From Alteripontixanthobacter sp. (GTDB taxonomy: Bacteria > Pseudomonadota > Alphaproteobacteria > Sphingomonadales > Sphingomonadaceae), in contig JBDVPM010000008.1 in NCBI GenBank assembly GCA_039968605.1, forward strand, positions 1,726,968-1,790,967: a DNA stretch of 64,000 bases, read 5' to 3'. Within the stretch, counting starts at the first letter, position 1. Each line of letters begins with the position of its first letter. The notes beneath the pieces were generated by a model that saw nothing but the letters and a program-made list of their open reading frames with translations, was not told the DNA's origin and ran no database searches. Shown one piece after another: positions 35,439 to 43,429 of this stretch. The position numbers and the translations under genes were made by a program.

Positions 35439-35875
35439 AGCATTTGAAACTGCAGATCGCGCTGGCCATCTTGTTCGCCGCCTTGGCAGGCTTTCTGGGT
35501 GCGACAGCAGCCGAAAGATGGTTTGCCCCAGAGCAAACCGGCGGCCTTCACGAATTCGTACACGAACAGCTCGAACTTAATCCAGAGCAGGAAACCTTGC
35601 TGGACGAGCTTGAAGAGCGTCATGCCCTAGAAAACGCGCAGCTCGAACTGGAAGTGCGACGCGCGAACGCGGAGCTGGCTGCAGCGATGGACAAGGAACA
35701 TGAATACGGACCTGAAGTCAGTGCCGCTATCGACCAGGTCCACGCCAGCATGGGTGAATTACAGAAAGCGACCATCCGCCATGTGTTCGCAATGCGCTCC
35801 ATTCTCGATCCGCAACAGCAGCGCGAATTCGATCAGCAGGTTTCCCGGTCATTGACCGGTTCACCGCCGGAATGA
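35435..35875 (+). CDS. CnrX-like periplasmic metal sensor
   Basis: 146 residues: one N-terminal anchor, then an all-helical periplasmic domain of the Metal_resist/CnrX type. The metal site of Cupriavidus CnrX (His42, His46, Glu63, His119, Met123) has clear counterparts: HEFVH (His-x3-His), a Glu in DELEERHALE, and HVFAM (His-x3-Met). It should bind metal in the periplasm and relay the signal through the CnrY-like protein to free the sigma factor. Confidence 0.82.
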   Translation: MKHLKLQIALAILFAALAGFLGATAAERWFAPEQTGGLHEFVHEQLELNPEQETLLDELEERHALENAQLELEVRRANAELAAAMDKEHEYGPEVSAAIDQVHASMGELQKATIRHVFAMRSILDPQQQREFDQQVSRSLTGSPPE

Positions 35876-35882
35876 CGGCGGG

Positions 35883-36443
35883 GTGTCCCGGATCCCCCAC
35901 GCCCAGGAATCTGAACTGGTCGCCATGGTCATCGCAGGCGATCGCCGCGCATTTACCAATCTTGTAGAGCCACATCTGCCTCGATTACTGGCAACATCCC
36001 TACGGATGGTGGGCATTCGTGAAGAGGCTGAGGATGCGGTTCAGAATGCGCTGGCATCGGCTTGGATCGCGCGTGCGCGTCTTGACCCGAGACGACCCGT
36101 GCTTCCAATTCTCACCACGATCACGCTGAACAAATGCCGTGACAAATTGCGCCGAAGAAAGGCGGCCCAGTTTTTGGGCTTTGGCAAGGCGTCATCTTTT
36201 GAAATCGTTGCGGACGAGACCCCCTCGCCGGAAGTGGAAGCCTCGGACAGGCAATCTTTGCATGCCGCCTATGCCGAAATTCAGAACCTTCCCTTGCGTA
36301 TGCGCGAAGCGCTCATACTCGTTGCAATAGACGGCCGCAGTCAGAAAGAAGCGGCGGTACTGCTAGGCATTACCGAGAAGGCCGTGGAAGGTCTGGTCTA
36401 TCGAGCGCGAAACACCCTCAGAAAAAAACTTGATATTGCATGA
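35883..36443 (+). CDS. ECF-family RNA polymerase sigma factor (CnrH-like)
   Basis: 186 residues with sigma region 2 (FTNLVEPHLPRLLATSLRMV, EEAEDAVQNALASAWIARAR) and region 4 (LPLRMREALILVAIDGRSQK, ITEKAVEGLVYRARNTLRKK). It begins with GTG at 35883, 7 bp after the sensor gene. By analogy with cnrYXH it is held at the membrane by the anti-sigma factor until the sensor binds metal, then transcribes the resistance genes. Targets probably include its own operon and the copAB genes downstream. Confidence 0.88.
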   Translation: MSRIPHAQESELVAMVIAGDRRAFTNLVEPHLPRLLATSLRMVGIREEAEDAVQNALASAWIARARLDPRRPVLPILTTITLNKCRDKLRRRKAAQFLGFGKASSFEIVADETPSPEVEASDRQSLHAAYAEIQNLPLRMREALILVAIDGRSQKEAAVLLGITEKAVEGLVYRARNTLRKKLDIA

Positions 36444-36498
36444 GGGGAAGGAGGATCGAGCGCGTAACATCCAGCATATGAAATCTGCAGGAAATCAC

Positions 36499-38322
36499 AT
36501 GCTGACGATGAACCGAAGAAGTCTTCTGGGTGCAGGGGCCGGCGCTGCTGGATTGTTGGGTGCCGCGGCCTTCACACCCGCCTGGGCCCGCGGAGCAAGC
36601 TTGAATGGTCGACACATTCGCGCCGGGTTCGATGAAGTTTCCGGAGCATCGATCGACCTCACCATCGGAGAGGGACCGCGCGTCGTGCAAGGGCGACGCG
36701 GCCATGCCATAGCAGTCAATGGCAGCGTGCCTGGCCCGCTCGTACGTTTGAAGGAAGGCGAGGCAGTACGCCTCAACGTTACCAACACGCTTGACGAGGA
36801 TAGCTCGATCCATTGGCACGGCCTTTTGCTCCCGTTCCAGTTCGATGGTGTTCCAGGCGTGAGCTTTCCCGGAATCAGGCCGGGGGAGACTTTCACTTAT
36901 GACCTTCCGCCCATCCGTCAAACGGGGACCTACTGGTGGCACAGCCATTCAGGCTTGCAAGAACAGGCGGGCCATTATGGACCAATCGTCATTGAACCGG
37001 CCGGTCCTGATCCGGTGCAGGCTGATCGCGACTATGTCCTGCTGCTCAGCGAATTTACGCCGATGCATCCGCACACGATCATGGACAAGTTGAAGAAAGG
37101 CGAGGGCTATTTCAACTACCAGCGGACTACCTGGACAGATGACTACCCATTGAGCGGCGAAGATCGTCGCATGTGGGCGGAAATGAGGATGATGCCAACG
37201 GACATCCTCGATGTGACAGGTTCGACCTACACATATTTGGCCAACGGACATGGTCCGATGGAGGGCCTCGAGTTCCTCTTCAATCCCGGACAACGGGTAC
37301 GCATCCGAGTAATCAACGGGAGTGCGATGACCTTTTTTAACGTCCGCATTCCCGGCGCCCGTATTCATATCGTAGCAGCAGATGGGCAGAATGTGCGCCC
37401 GGTCCCGGTCGAAGAGTTCCAAATCGGCACGGCGGAAACCTATGATTTTATCGTTGAGCCAACCGGCGAAGCCATGACGATCGTAGCTGAATCTATGGAC
37501 CGATCGGGCATGGCGGTAGCGACCCTGGCAAGTCGGCCCGGTGCGCGCGCGCCGGTCCCGGCACTTCGTGACGCACCGCTTCTCACCATGGCCGATATGG
37601 GCATGAGCGGAATGGATCACGGCGCAAGTGGTGAAATGGACGGAATGAATCATGCAGCGATGGGACACGGGCCTCAAAATCCAGCTTCCACGCAGCAGCC
37701 TGAACCGATGGAAGCGATGAATATGGAAGGCATGAACATGCGCGACACTTCCATGCTGCCGCCGGATGTCGAAGTCGGGCCTGGAATCGACATGGTTGCC
37801 ATGAACCCGGTGGACCGAACGGGAGATCCAGGCATCGGTTTGGACAAGGTTCCACATCGGGTTCTGACCTATCGCGATCTCGTTGCTCTTGAGCCCAATG
37901 ACGATTTGCGAACACCTTCCCGCCAGATGGAGATCCACCTGACCGGCAACATGGAACGATTCATGTGGTCGTTTGACGGCAAGAAGTTCTCATCCGTTAG
38001 CGAAGACCCGATCCGCTTTGCTTATAACGAGCGGGTGCGGGTCAAGCTCGTCAACGATACAATGATGGCTCACCCGATCCATCTCCACGGCCACTTCTTC
38101 GAATTGGTCAACGGGGCGCCGGCCGACCGACAGCCACAAAAACACACGGTTATAGTGCAACCGGGCGGTAGTGCCTCATTCGATCTGACAGCTGACGAGA
38201 GCGGTGACTGGGCTTTTCATTGCCACCTCCTCTATCACATGCACGCCGGCATGTTTCAGATCGTGACTGTAGCTCCGCAAGGCGATGCGCCGGAGCAAGA
38301 GCGCGTGGGAGAGCACGGATGA
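36499..38322 (+). CDS. copA: CopA/PcoA-type periplasmic multicopper oxidase
   Basis: 607 residues. A Tat signal (NRRSLLGAGAGAAGLLG), then three cupredoxin domains with the copper ligands HWHG near residue 105, YWWHSHSGLQEQ near 148, HPIHLHGHFFEL near 524 and HCHLLYHMHAGM near 574. A Met/His-rich insert at about 364-427 (MADMGMSGMDHGASGEMDGM) is the CopA copper-binding region. Oxidises Cu(I) and sequesters copper in the periplasm. The ATG at 36499 is preferred because CAGGA lies 6 bases upstream. Overlaps copB (ATGA). Confidence 0.94.
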   Translation: MLTMNRRSLLGAGAGAAGLLGAAAFTPAWARGASLNGRHIRAGFDEVSGASIDLTIGEGPRVVQGRRGHAIAVNGSVPGPLVRLKEGEAVRLNVTNTLDEDSSIHWHGLLLPFQFDGVPGVSFPGIRPGETFTYDLPPIRQTGTYWWHSHSGLQEQAGHYGPIVIEPAGPDPVQADRDYVLLLSEFTPMHPHTIMDKLKKGEGYFNYQRTTWTDDYPLSGEDRRMWAEMRMMPTDILDVTGSTYTYLANGHGPMEGLEFLFNPGQRVRIRVINGSAMTFFNVRIPGARIHIVAADGQNVRPVPVEEFQIGTAETYDFIVEPTGEAMTIVAESMDRSGMAVATLASRPGARAPVPALRDAPLLTMADMGMSGMDHGASGEMDGMNHAAMGHGPQNPASTQQPEPMEAMNMEGMNMRDTSMLPPDVEVGPGIDMVAMNPVDRTGDPGIGLDKVPHRVLTYRDLVALEPNDDLRTPSRQMEIHLTGNMERFMWSFDGKKFSSVSEDPIRFAYNERVRVKLVNDTMMAHPIHLHGHFFELVNGAPADRQPQKHTVIVQPGGSASFDLTADESGDWAFHCHLLYHMHAGMFQIVTVAPQGDAPEQERVGEHG

Positions 38323-39341
38323 AAACCCTGCTTGCAATCCTGCTCATCGGTACTGCGACGCCCGTTATGGCCCAGCATGCCGGCCATACGATGCCGGACC
38401 CGGAGCCAACACCCGCCCCCGCACAGGTAGAAACGCCCGATCCGGATGACACTGACCATTCCCAAATGGACCATTCAGCGATGGGGCATGACACTGGCCG
38501 GGTGGTGCCTCCAGATGATTCAGTCCTGGAAGCAACTGATCAACCTGCCGCGCACGGTCAATCGCAGATGGATCACGGCACAATGACGATGCCCATTCCC
38601 AGTTCGCCGCCACCCGCCTCGGCCGGATCAGGCCCGCCGCGCGCTGCCGATGCGATTTGGGGTGCAGAGGCAATGCGCGCCAGTCGCGCTCAACTTCGCC
38701 ATGAACAAGGCGGTCAGACTTATTTCTGGTTTCAGGGCGATCGCGTCGAGTATCGGGCTCGCGAAGGCGGGGATGGCTACCTGTGGGATGTCCAAGGTTA
38801 TTACGGCGGGGATATCGACAAGTTGTGGTTCAAATCAGAGGGCGAAGGCAGCTTCGATGAAGAAATCGAAGGGGCCGAGGTGCAAGCGCTTTATAGCCGC
38901 GCCATCGCTCCTTTCTTCGATTTGCAAGCCGGGGTGCGGCAGGATTTTGCTCCCCGCGACCGGACTTATGCAGTCATCGGGATCCAAGGTCTCGCCCCTT
39001 ATCAATTCGAGATCGATGCCGCTGCATTTCTGTCCAGCAAGGGTGATCTGACAGCGAGGATCGAAGCCGAACTGGACCAGCGAATAACACAGCGGTTGAT
39101 CTTGCAGCCGCGCGCGGAAGTGAACTTATCGGCGCAGGACATTCCCGAGCTTGGGATTGGATCTGGCCTCGATACGGTCGAGCTTGGAATTCGTCTTCGG
39201 TATGAATTTGCCCGAGAATTTGCGCCATACATTGGCGTCGAGCAAGAATGGCGGGTCGGCCAAAGCGCCGATTATGCCCGCGCCAATGGAGAAGACCCGA
39301 GCGTAACAAACTACGTCATCGGTTTGCGGTTTTGGTTCTAA
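38319..39341 (+). CDS. copB: Copper resistance outer-membrane protein CopB
   Basis: 340 residues with a signal peptide (to PVMAQ), a Met/His-rich periplasmic region (HAGHTMPDPEP, DHSQMDHSAMGHDTG, QSQMDHGTMTMP) and a C-terminal beta-barrel of the CopB family (YFWFQGDRVEYRAREGGDGY; DLQAGVRQDFAPRDRTYAVI; ending RFWF with terminal aromatic). Binds or passes copper at the outer membrane. Translationally coupled to copA. Confidence 0.93.
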   Translation: MKTLLAILLIGTATPVMAQHAGHTMPDPEPTPAPAQVETPDPDDTDHSQMDHSAMGHDTGRVVPPDDSVLEATDQPAAHGQSQMDHGTMTMPIPSSPPPASAGSGPPRAADAIWGAEAMRASRAQLRHEQGGQTYFWFQGDRVEYRAREGGDGYLWDVQGYYGGDIDKLWFKSEGEGSFDEEIEGAEVQALYSRAIAPFFDLQAGVRQDFAPRDRTYAVIGIQGLAPYQFEIDAAAFLSSKGDLTARIEAELDQRITQRLILQPRAEVNLSAQDIPELGIGSGLDTVELGIRLRYEFAREFAPYIGVEQEWRVGQSADYARANGEDPSVTNYVIGLRFWF

Positions 39342-39355
39342 AAAGAGGAAATATT

Positions 39356-39889
39356 ATGCGTAACAAACTGCCCATAAGCGTGGCCGCTCTGGTTATGATC
39401 GCAAATGGCGTGCCGGCAATGGCGCAGTCCATGGATCATTCAGCACATGCCGAACAGGTAACTACGAAGCCGATGGACCATGCCGCGCATATGGCTGCCA
39501 TGAACGATGCTATCGCCGGAGCGGAAGCAGCGCTCACCTCCTACCGTCAAGCGCTGACAGCGCGCGATGCGGATGCCATGGCCGCGCTGTTTGCCGAGGA
39601 CTCCTTCATCTATGAAAACGGCAAGGATGAAGGCAGCTTCACGCATTATATGGAACATCACCTCGGCCCCGAACTTGATGCGATTACCAGCTTCACCTTT
39701 GGCAATCCCACTCTTGCGGTGACGCGAATGGGGCACATGGCGTTTGGCCGCGAAACATACACTTACCGGATCGAACTTGCCGACGGACGCGTGATCGATC
39801 GCGAAGGCGTTGCCACCTCGGTTTTGACTCACGACGCTGATGGATGGAAGATCGTTCAGTACCATTCCTCTTCGCGCGCTCCGAGATAA
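39356..39889 (+). CDS. Secreted NTF2-like (SnoaL/DUF4440-type) protein with His/Met-rich N-terminus
   Basis: 177 residues. Signal peptide ending PAMAQ, then a metal-binding-looking stretch SMDHSAHAEQ and KPMDHAAHMAAM, then an NTF2-fold domain (ALTSYRQALTARDADAMAAL; EGVATSVLTHDADGWKIVQY). AGAGGAA lies just before the ATG. Fifteen bp after copB, so probably in the same operon. A periplasmic copper-binding accessory factor is a reasonable inference. Confidence 0.8.
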   Translation: MRNKLPISVAALVMIANGVPAMAQSMDHSAHAEQVTTKPMDHAAHMAAMNDAIAGAEAALTSYRQALTARDADAMAALFAEDSFIYENGKDEGSFTHYMEHHLGPELDAITSFTFGNPTLAVTRMGHMAFGRETYTYRIELADGRVIDREGVATSVLTHDADGWKIVQYHSSSRAPR

Positions 39890-40097
39890 CCGCGATAACT
39901 CTACCGTGCGCGATTTGATGTCAGGTCGACCGCTCCCGGTTGGAACGCAGGCGGTCGGCATTCGCAGGTTGCGTGGCCCCAAATATCGACCGAGATCTGC
40001 GCCATCGAAGGGGGCGAAAGCTGCAACAGGCAAGCGGAACCCGGCTGCGAGGCAAAGGTTGGATTGTCGTATTCAAAACACCCAAAGGAAAGCCACG

Positions 40098-40544
40098 ATG
40101 GACCGCGCGCAAATTGACGAGAACCTCTCCCTGCTGACATTCCCGCCCGCAGCAGACGACCTTCAAACCCTTGCGGACGATGGTTTCAAATCGATTGTCA
40201 ATTTGAGGCAGGCAGGCGAGCAAGGCGAAAAGCTGAGCCCGCAGGCCGAAGCGGAAGAAGCGCGCGAAAACGGATTGGATTACCTTCACTATCCCGTTTC
40301 TCCACCAGATTTGACGGCTGAGAACGCGAAGGACTTTGCGACCAGACTTGTACAGCTTCCCCGTCCTGTGGCCATTCACTGCGCCAGTGGACGTCGGGCT
40401 AGCTTGATGGGTCTTGCGTCCTGGGCGCTTCAAAACGAGGGTGACGCCGCCACAGCAGCGAAAAGAGGCCGCGACGCCGGGCTGGAAATCAGTGAAGGTG
40501 GTTTACTGCCACTGCTCAATGCAAATGAGGCAGGCGCGCAATGA
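40098..40544 (+). CDS. DUF442 / tyrosine-phosphatase-fold sulfurtransferase-like protein (Blh N-terminal type)
   Basis: 148 residues of the beta-lactamase-hydrolase-like phosphatase family: TFPPAADDLQTLADDGFKSI, VNLRQAGEQ and the P-loop AIHCASGRRASLMG (Cys-x5-Arg). AAAGGAA precedes the ATG at 40098. It overlaps an ETHE1-like dioxygenase; in Blh proteins these two activities are fused. The pair should handle persulfides or glutathione persulfide, with this protein moving sulfane sulfur. The 208 bp upstream (39890-40097) hold no supported gene. Confidence 0.82.
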   Translation: MDRAQIDENLSLLTFPPAADDLQTLADDGFKSIVNLRQAGEQGEKLSPQAEAEEARENGLDYLHYPVSPPDLTAENAKDFATRLVQLPRPVAIHCASGRRASLMGLASWALQNEGDAATAAKRGRDAGLEISEGGLLPLLNANEAGAQ

Positions 40545-41293
40545 TTTTCAGGCAGCTCGTCGAACCGGAATCGTCGACTTACACCTATCTGATCGGATGC
40601 GAGAACACCGGCAAAGCCGTTTTACTCGATCCGGTAATCGAGACGTGCGACAGGGATATGGAGGCGGTCACTGCCCTAGGCCTAACCCTGTCTTTCACAC
40701 TCGACACGCACATCCACGCTGACCACATCACGGGAGCGTGTCGGCTACGAAGCCTGACCGGGTGCAAGGTTGCCTATCCGGCTGATGACAATCTTTCTTG
40801 CGCCGATGCTGAAGTGAGCGAGGAAGCGCCGTTGTCCGTCGGCGAACTGACCATTCGCGCCTTGTTCACCCCCGGACATACCGACAAGCATCATAGTTAC
40901 GTAATAGAGCAAGGCGGCCATACGCAGGTCTTCACCGGCGATGCGCTGCTCATTGATGGATGCGGTCGCACCGATTTCCAGAACGGCGATTCCGCGACCT
41001 TGTACAAGTCAGTTCGCGAAAAGCTGTTCGCTTTGCCGGAAGATACGCTGGTCTACCCCGCGCACGATTATTCAGGCCGCCGGGTCTCGACCATCATGCA
41101 AGAGCGTACGCGCAATCCTCGATTGAACGACGAAATTTCGCTTTCCGAGTTCCAGCGGATCATGGCCGAACTCGACTTGCCCTATCCCAAGAAGATCGAT
41201 GTCGCCGTCCCTGCCAATTCAAAGTGCGGTGACTGCGTGGAAGAAGCGGTTGAGCATCTGCATAAGATCGGCGGAAAATCGCCGCAGGGCTAA
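40541..41293 (+). CDS. ETHE1-like metallo-beta-lactamase-fold persulfide dioxygenase
   Basis: 250 residues. The motifs THIHADHITGACRL (HxHxDH), FTPGHTDKHHSY, FTGDALLIDGCGRTDFQNGD and VYPAHDYSGR are those of ETHE1/Blh persulfide dioxygenases, with a C-terminal extension containing CGDC. Oxidises glutathione persulfide to sulfite and glutathione using a mononuclear iron. Overlaps the sulfurtransferase-like gene (ATGA), so the two are co-made. Confidence 0.88.
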   Translation: MIFRQLVEPESSTYTYLIGCENTGKAVLLDPVIETCDRDMEAVTALGLTLSFTLDTHIHADHITGACRLRSLTGCKVAYPADDNLSCADAEVSEEAPLSVGELTIRALFTPGHTDKHHSYVIEQGGHTQVFTGDALLIDGCGRTDFQNGDSATLYKSVREKLFALPEDTLVYPAHDYSGRRVSTIMQERTRNPRLNDEISLSEFQRIMAELDLPYPKKIDVAVPANSKCGDCVEEAVEHLHKIGGKSPQG

Positions 41294-41312
41294 TACCCAT
41301 CGTTGACCCTTC

Positions 41313-42854
41313 TTAGCTGTCCACGACGACGAACTGCCCCATCATTCCGGCATCCTCATGCTCGAGAATGTGGCAGTGATACATATACGGCAAATCCGGG
41401 TCCGTGTGTTCCTCAAACCGTAATAGCAGGCGCACTTGCTCGCGCGGGTCGACAATAACCGTATCCTTGTAACCAGTCTCCAATGGCGGCGGAGTTCGGC
41501 CGTTGCGGTCGATCACGCGAAACTGCGCGTTATGAATATGAAAGGGATGCGCCATCATCGAAGCATTGGCGATTTCCCAGATTTCCCACTGACCGACGGG
41601 CACCCGCTCGTTGATGACATTCATGTCCATGCTGGCACCATTGATAGACATCCCGCCGCCCATCATTCCCATATCGAGCACAAACCGCCGGGTTCGTACT
41701 GCAAGTGAAGGGTCGAGTGCTGGTAGCGGAGCAAGCTGCGACGGCAGTTTCCTTTGCGGCGAGGAGTCAGAGGGTCTGATGTCGAGGACGCGGAACGGCT
41801 CGTCCATCTCGGTATCGTCGCGGCGTCGGCCCATCATGCCGCCGCCCATCATACCGCCGCCGTCGCCGCCCATCATGCCCATCGAATTGTCCGGACTGGT
41901 CGCCACAAGGCTGAGAGGGCGCCCCTCGGAAAGATCGACGAGGATCTGCGCCCGCTCACCTGGTGCGAGCCTGAGCGAGCGGACCGCATGCGGACGCTCC
42001 AGCAAGCCACCATCACTGGCGATGATCTGCATGGTCTGACCACCGGACAGCGAGAAATCGTAGAAACGAGCGTTCGATCCATTGAGGATACGCAAACGTA
42101 ACAGGCCGGTCCGAGCGTCAAACACCGCGTTTTGCGTGCCATTGACGTAGAGTCGATCCCCGCGCACGCCCATCATTTGCGCATGCATATTCTGCGGATA
42201 GAGGAGCTTGCCGGAGTTATCGAGCACGCGGTCCTGAACGATAAGCGGAATATCATCCACGCCGTATTCGCTCGGCAGGTCCAGCGCGTCCTCTTCATCA
42301 TCACGGACATAGATCGGCGCGGCAAGACCAGCATAGACCTGCGGTCCCGTGCCGCGATGCAGGTGCGAATGATACCAATAGAGAGAGGCACGCTGGCGAA
42401 CTTCGAAAGACGGGCTCCAGCGCGCGCCGGGGCGGATAAGCTGGTGCGGTCCGCCATCCGCAGCGGCGGGAAGCTCGAACCCGTGCCAGTGGACTGTCGC
42501 GCCGTCGTCCAAGCCATTGTCGACATGCAACCGGACCCGCTCGCCGCGGCGCATCTCCAATGTCGGACCAAGATAAGGCGCGTTTACACCGATCGTAGAC
42601 GAAACGACCCCGGGAACGAACTCCTTCTGCCCCGCGGATATCGACAGTCGAAAGACCCGTTCGCCTTGTTCGACAATTCCCTGATTGAGCTCGGGAATGG
42701 CGAGCGGATTGGCGCCGGCTCCATCGGCACTAAACAGCGAATTTTGCGCTTCGCATGCAGACAAGGGAAGTGCCACGAGGCCGGCAGCCGCTGTGCCAGC
42801 CCGTCGCAGCAAGGCACGACGGTTGAGGCTGGATGCAATCGACCACTGATCCAT
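41313..42854 (-). CDS. Periplasmic multicopper oxidase (CueO/SufI-like)
   Basis: 513 residues. A Tat-type signal (NRRALLRRAGTAAAGLVALP) with a possible lipobox LSAC, the ligands HWHGFEL, YWYHSHLHRGTG, HPFHIHNAQF and YMYHCHILEHEDAGMMG, and a Met-rich insert (GGMMGGGMMGRRRDDTEMDE) like that of CueO. Oxidises Cu(I) in the periplasm. Last gene of the leftward cus operon, one base after the 39-residue peptide gene. It differs from the CopA oxidase at 36499 in length and Met region. Confidence 0.9.
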   Translation of the reverse strand: MDQWSIASSLNRRALLRRAGTAAAGLVALPLSACEAQNSLFSADGAGANPLAIPELNQGIVEQGERVFRLSISAGQKEFVPGVVSSTIGVNAPYLGPTLEMRRGERVRLHVDNGLDDGATVHWHGFELPAAADGGPHQLIRPGARWSPSFEVRQRASLYWYHSHLHRGTGPQVYAGLAAPIYVRDDEEDALDLPSEYGVDDIPLIVQDRVLDNSGKLLYPQNMHAQMMGVRGDRLYVNGTQNAVFDARTGLLRLRILNGSNARFYDFSLSGGQTMQIIASDGGLLERPHAVRSLRLAPGERAQILVDLSEGRPLSLVATSPDNSMGMMGGDGGGMMGGGMMGRRRDDTEMDEPFRVLDIRPSDSSPQRKLPSQLAPLPALDPSLAVRTRRFVLDMGMMGGGMSINGASMDMNVINERVPVGQWEIWEIANASMMAHPFHIHNAQFRVIDRNGRTPPPLETGYKDTVIVDPREQVRLLLRFEEHTDPDLPYMYHCHILEHEDAGMMGQFVVVDS

Positions 42855-42855
42855 C

Positions 42856-42975
42856 TTACTTGCTCCGGAGATATTTGATCAGCGCAGCGATGCCCAACAC
42901 CAGCAGCATGGTCAGCAATAAGCAGAACAGACCCATGATCCCCATCATGGCCGCTGGCATGTCACCATTCATCAT
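42856..42975 (-). CDS. 39-residue Met-rich membrane peptide
   Basis: MMNGDMPAAMMGIMGLFCLL is the first half, followed by a hydrophobic helix and a basic end (KYLRSK). TAGGAAAA lies 5 bases before the ATG at 42975, and the stop is one base before the multicopper oxidase start, so it is a real co-translated gene. Single-span inner-membrane peptide with Met residues near the periplasmic end; function unknown. Confidence 0.75.
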   Translation of the reverse strand: MMNGDMPAAMMGIMGLFCLLLTMLLVLGIAALIKYLRSK

Positions 42976-43030
42976 CGAACTTTTCCTAATTATACCGGCC
43001 CCGGAATACGATCCGGGGCCGGTTCGCAAA

Positions 43031-43429
43031 TTACTGCTTGGTGATCGAAGTGATCGTGTTGCCGCCTTCACCGGTTGTGAAGTCGAACGAGATCGTGTCG
43101 CCAACCGCCACGTCCTGACGCAGCTGCTCGTCGGCGTCGAACGCCATCGTCATGGCGGGCCATTCGATCGCGGGGACAGCGCCGTGATCGACAGTGATCG
43201 TTCCTGCATCGGCATCGATGGCGGTCACGGTTCCTTCCGCACTGGCGGTCTGCATCGCGCTATCCGATCCCATCATAGGCATGTCGCCATCGCCCATCGG
43301 CATCTGACCGTCTGCCATCTGGCCGTCCGCCATGGCCGTGTCGTCCATCATTTCGGTGTCGTTGCCGGAGCCACACGCGGCGAGTGCCAAGGGCGCTGCC
43401 AGCAAGGTCACGAGGGTTGTAATACGCAT
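43031..43429 (-). CDS. cusF: CusF-domain copper-binding lipoprotein
   Basis: 132 residues. Lipobox LAAC, a Met/Asp-rich linker with repeated MADGQM and [12 protein letters not shown], then a CusF/OB-fold domain ([33 protein letters not shown]) with the Trp and Met ligands of the Cu(I)/Ag(I) site. Delivers Cu(I) to the CusCBA pump in the periplasm. It overlaps the 3' end of cusA by 22 bp, so it follows cusA in the same operon. Confidence 0.9.
   Translation of the reverse strand: MRITTLVTLLAAPLALAACGSGNDTEMMDDTAMADGQMADGQMPMGDGDMPMMGSDSAMQTASAEGTVTAIDADAGTITVDHGAVPAIEWPAMTMAFDADEQLRQDVAVGDTISFDFTTGEGGNTITSITKQ

Noticed and set aside
36949-37938. 329-codon minus frame
   Set aside because: His/Cys-rich because it is antisense to the Met-rich and copper-ligand segments of the multicopper oxidase.
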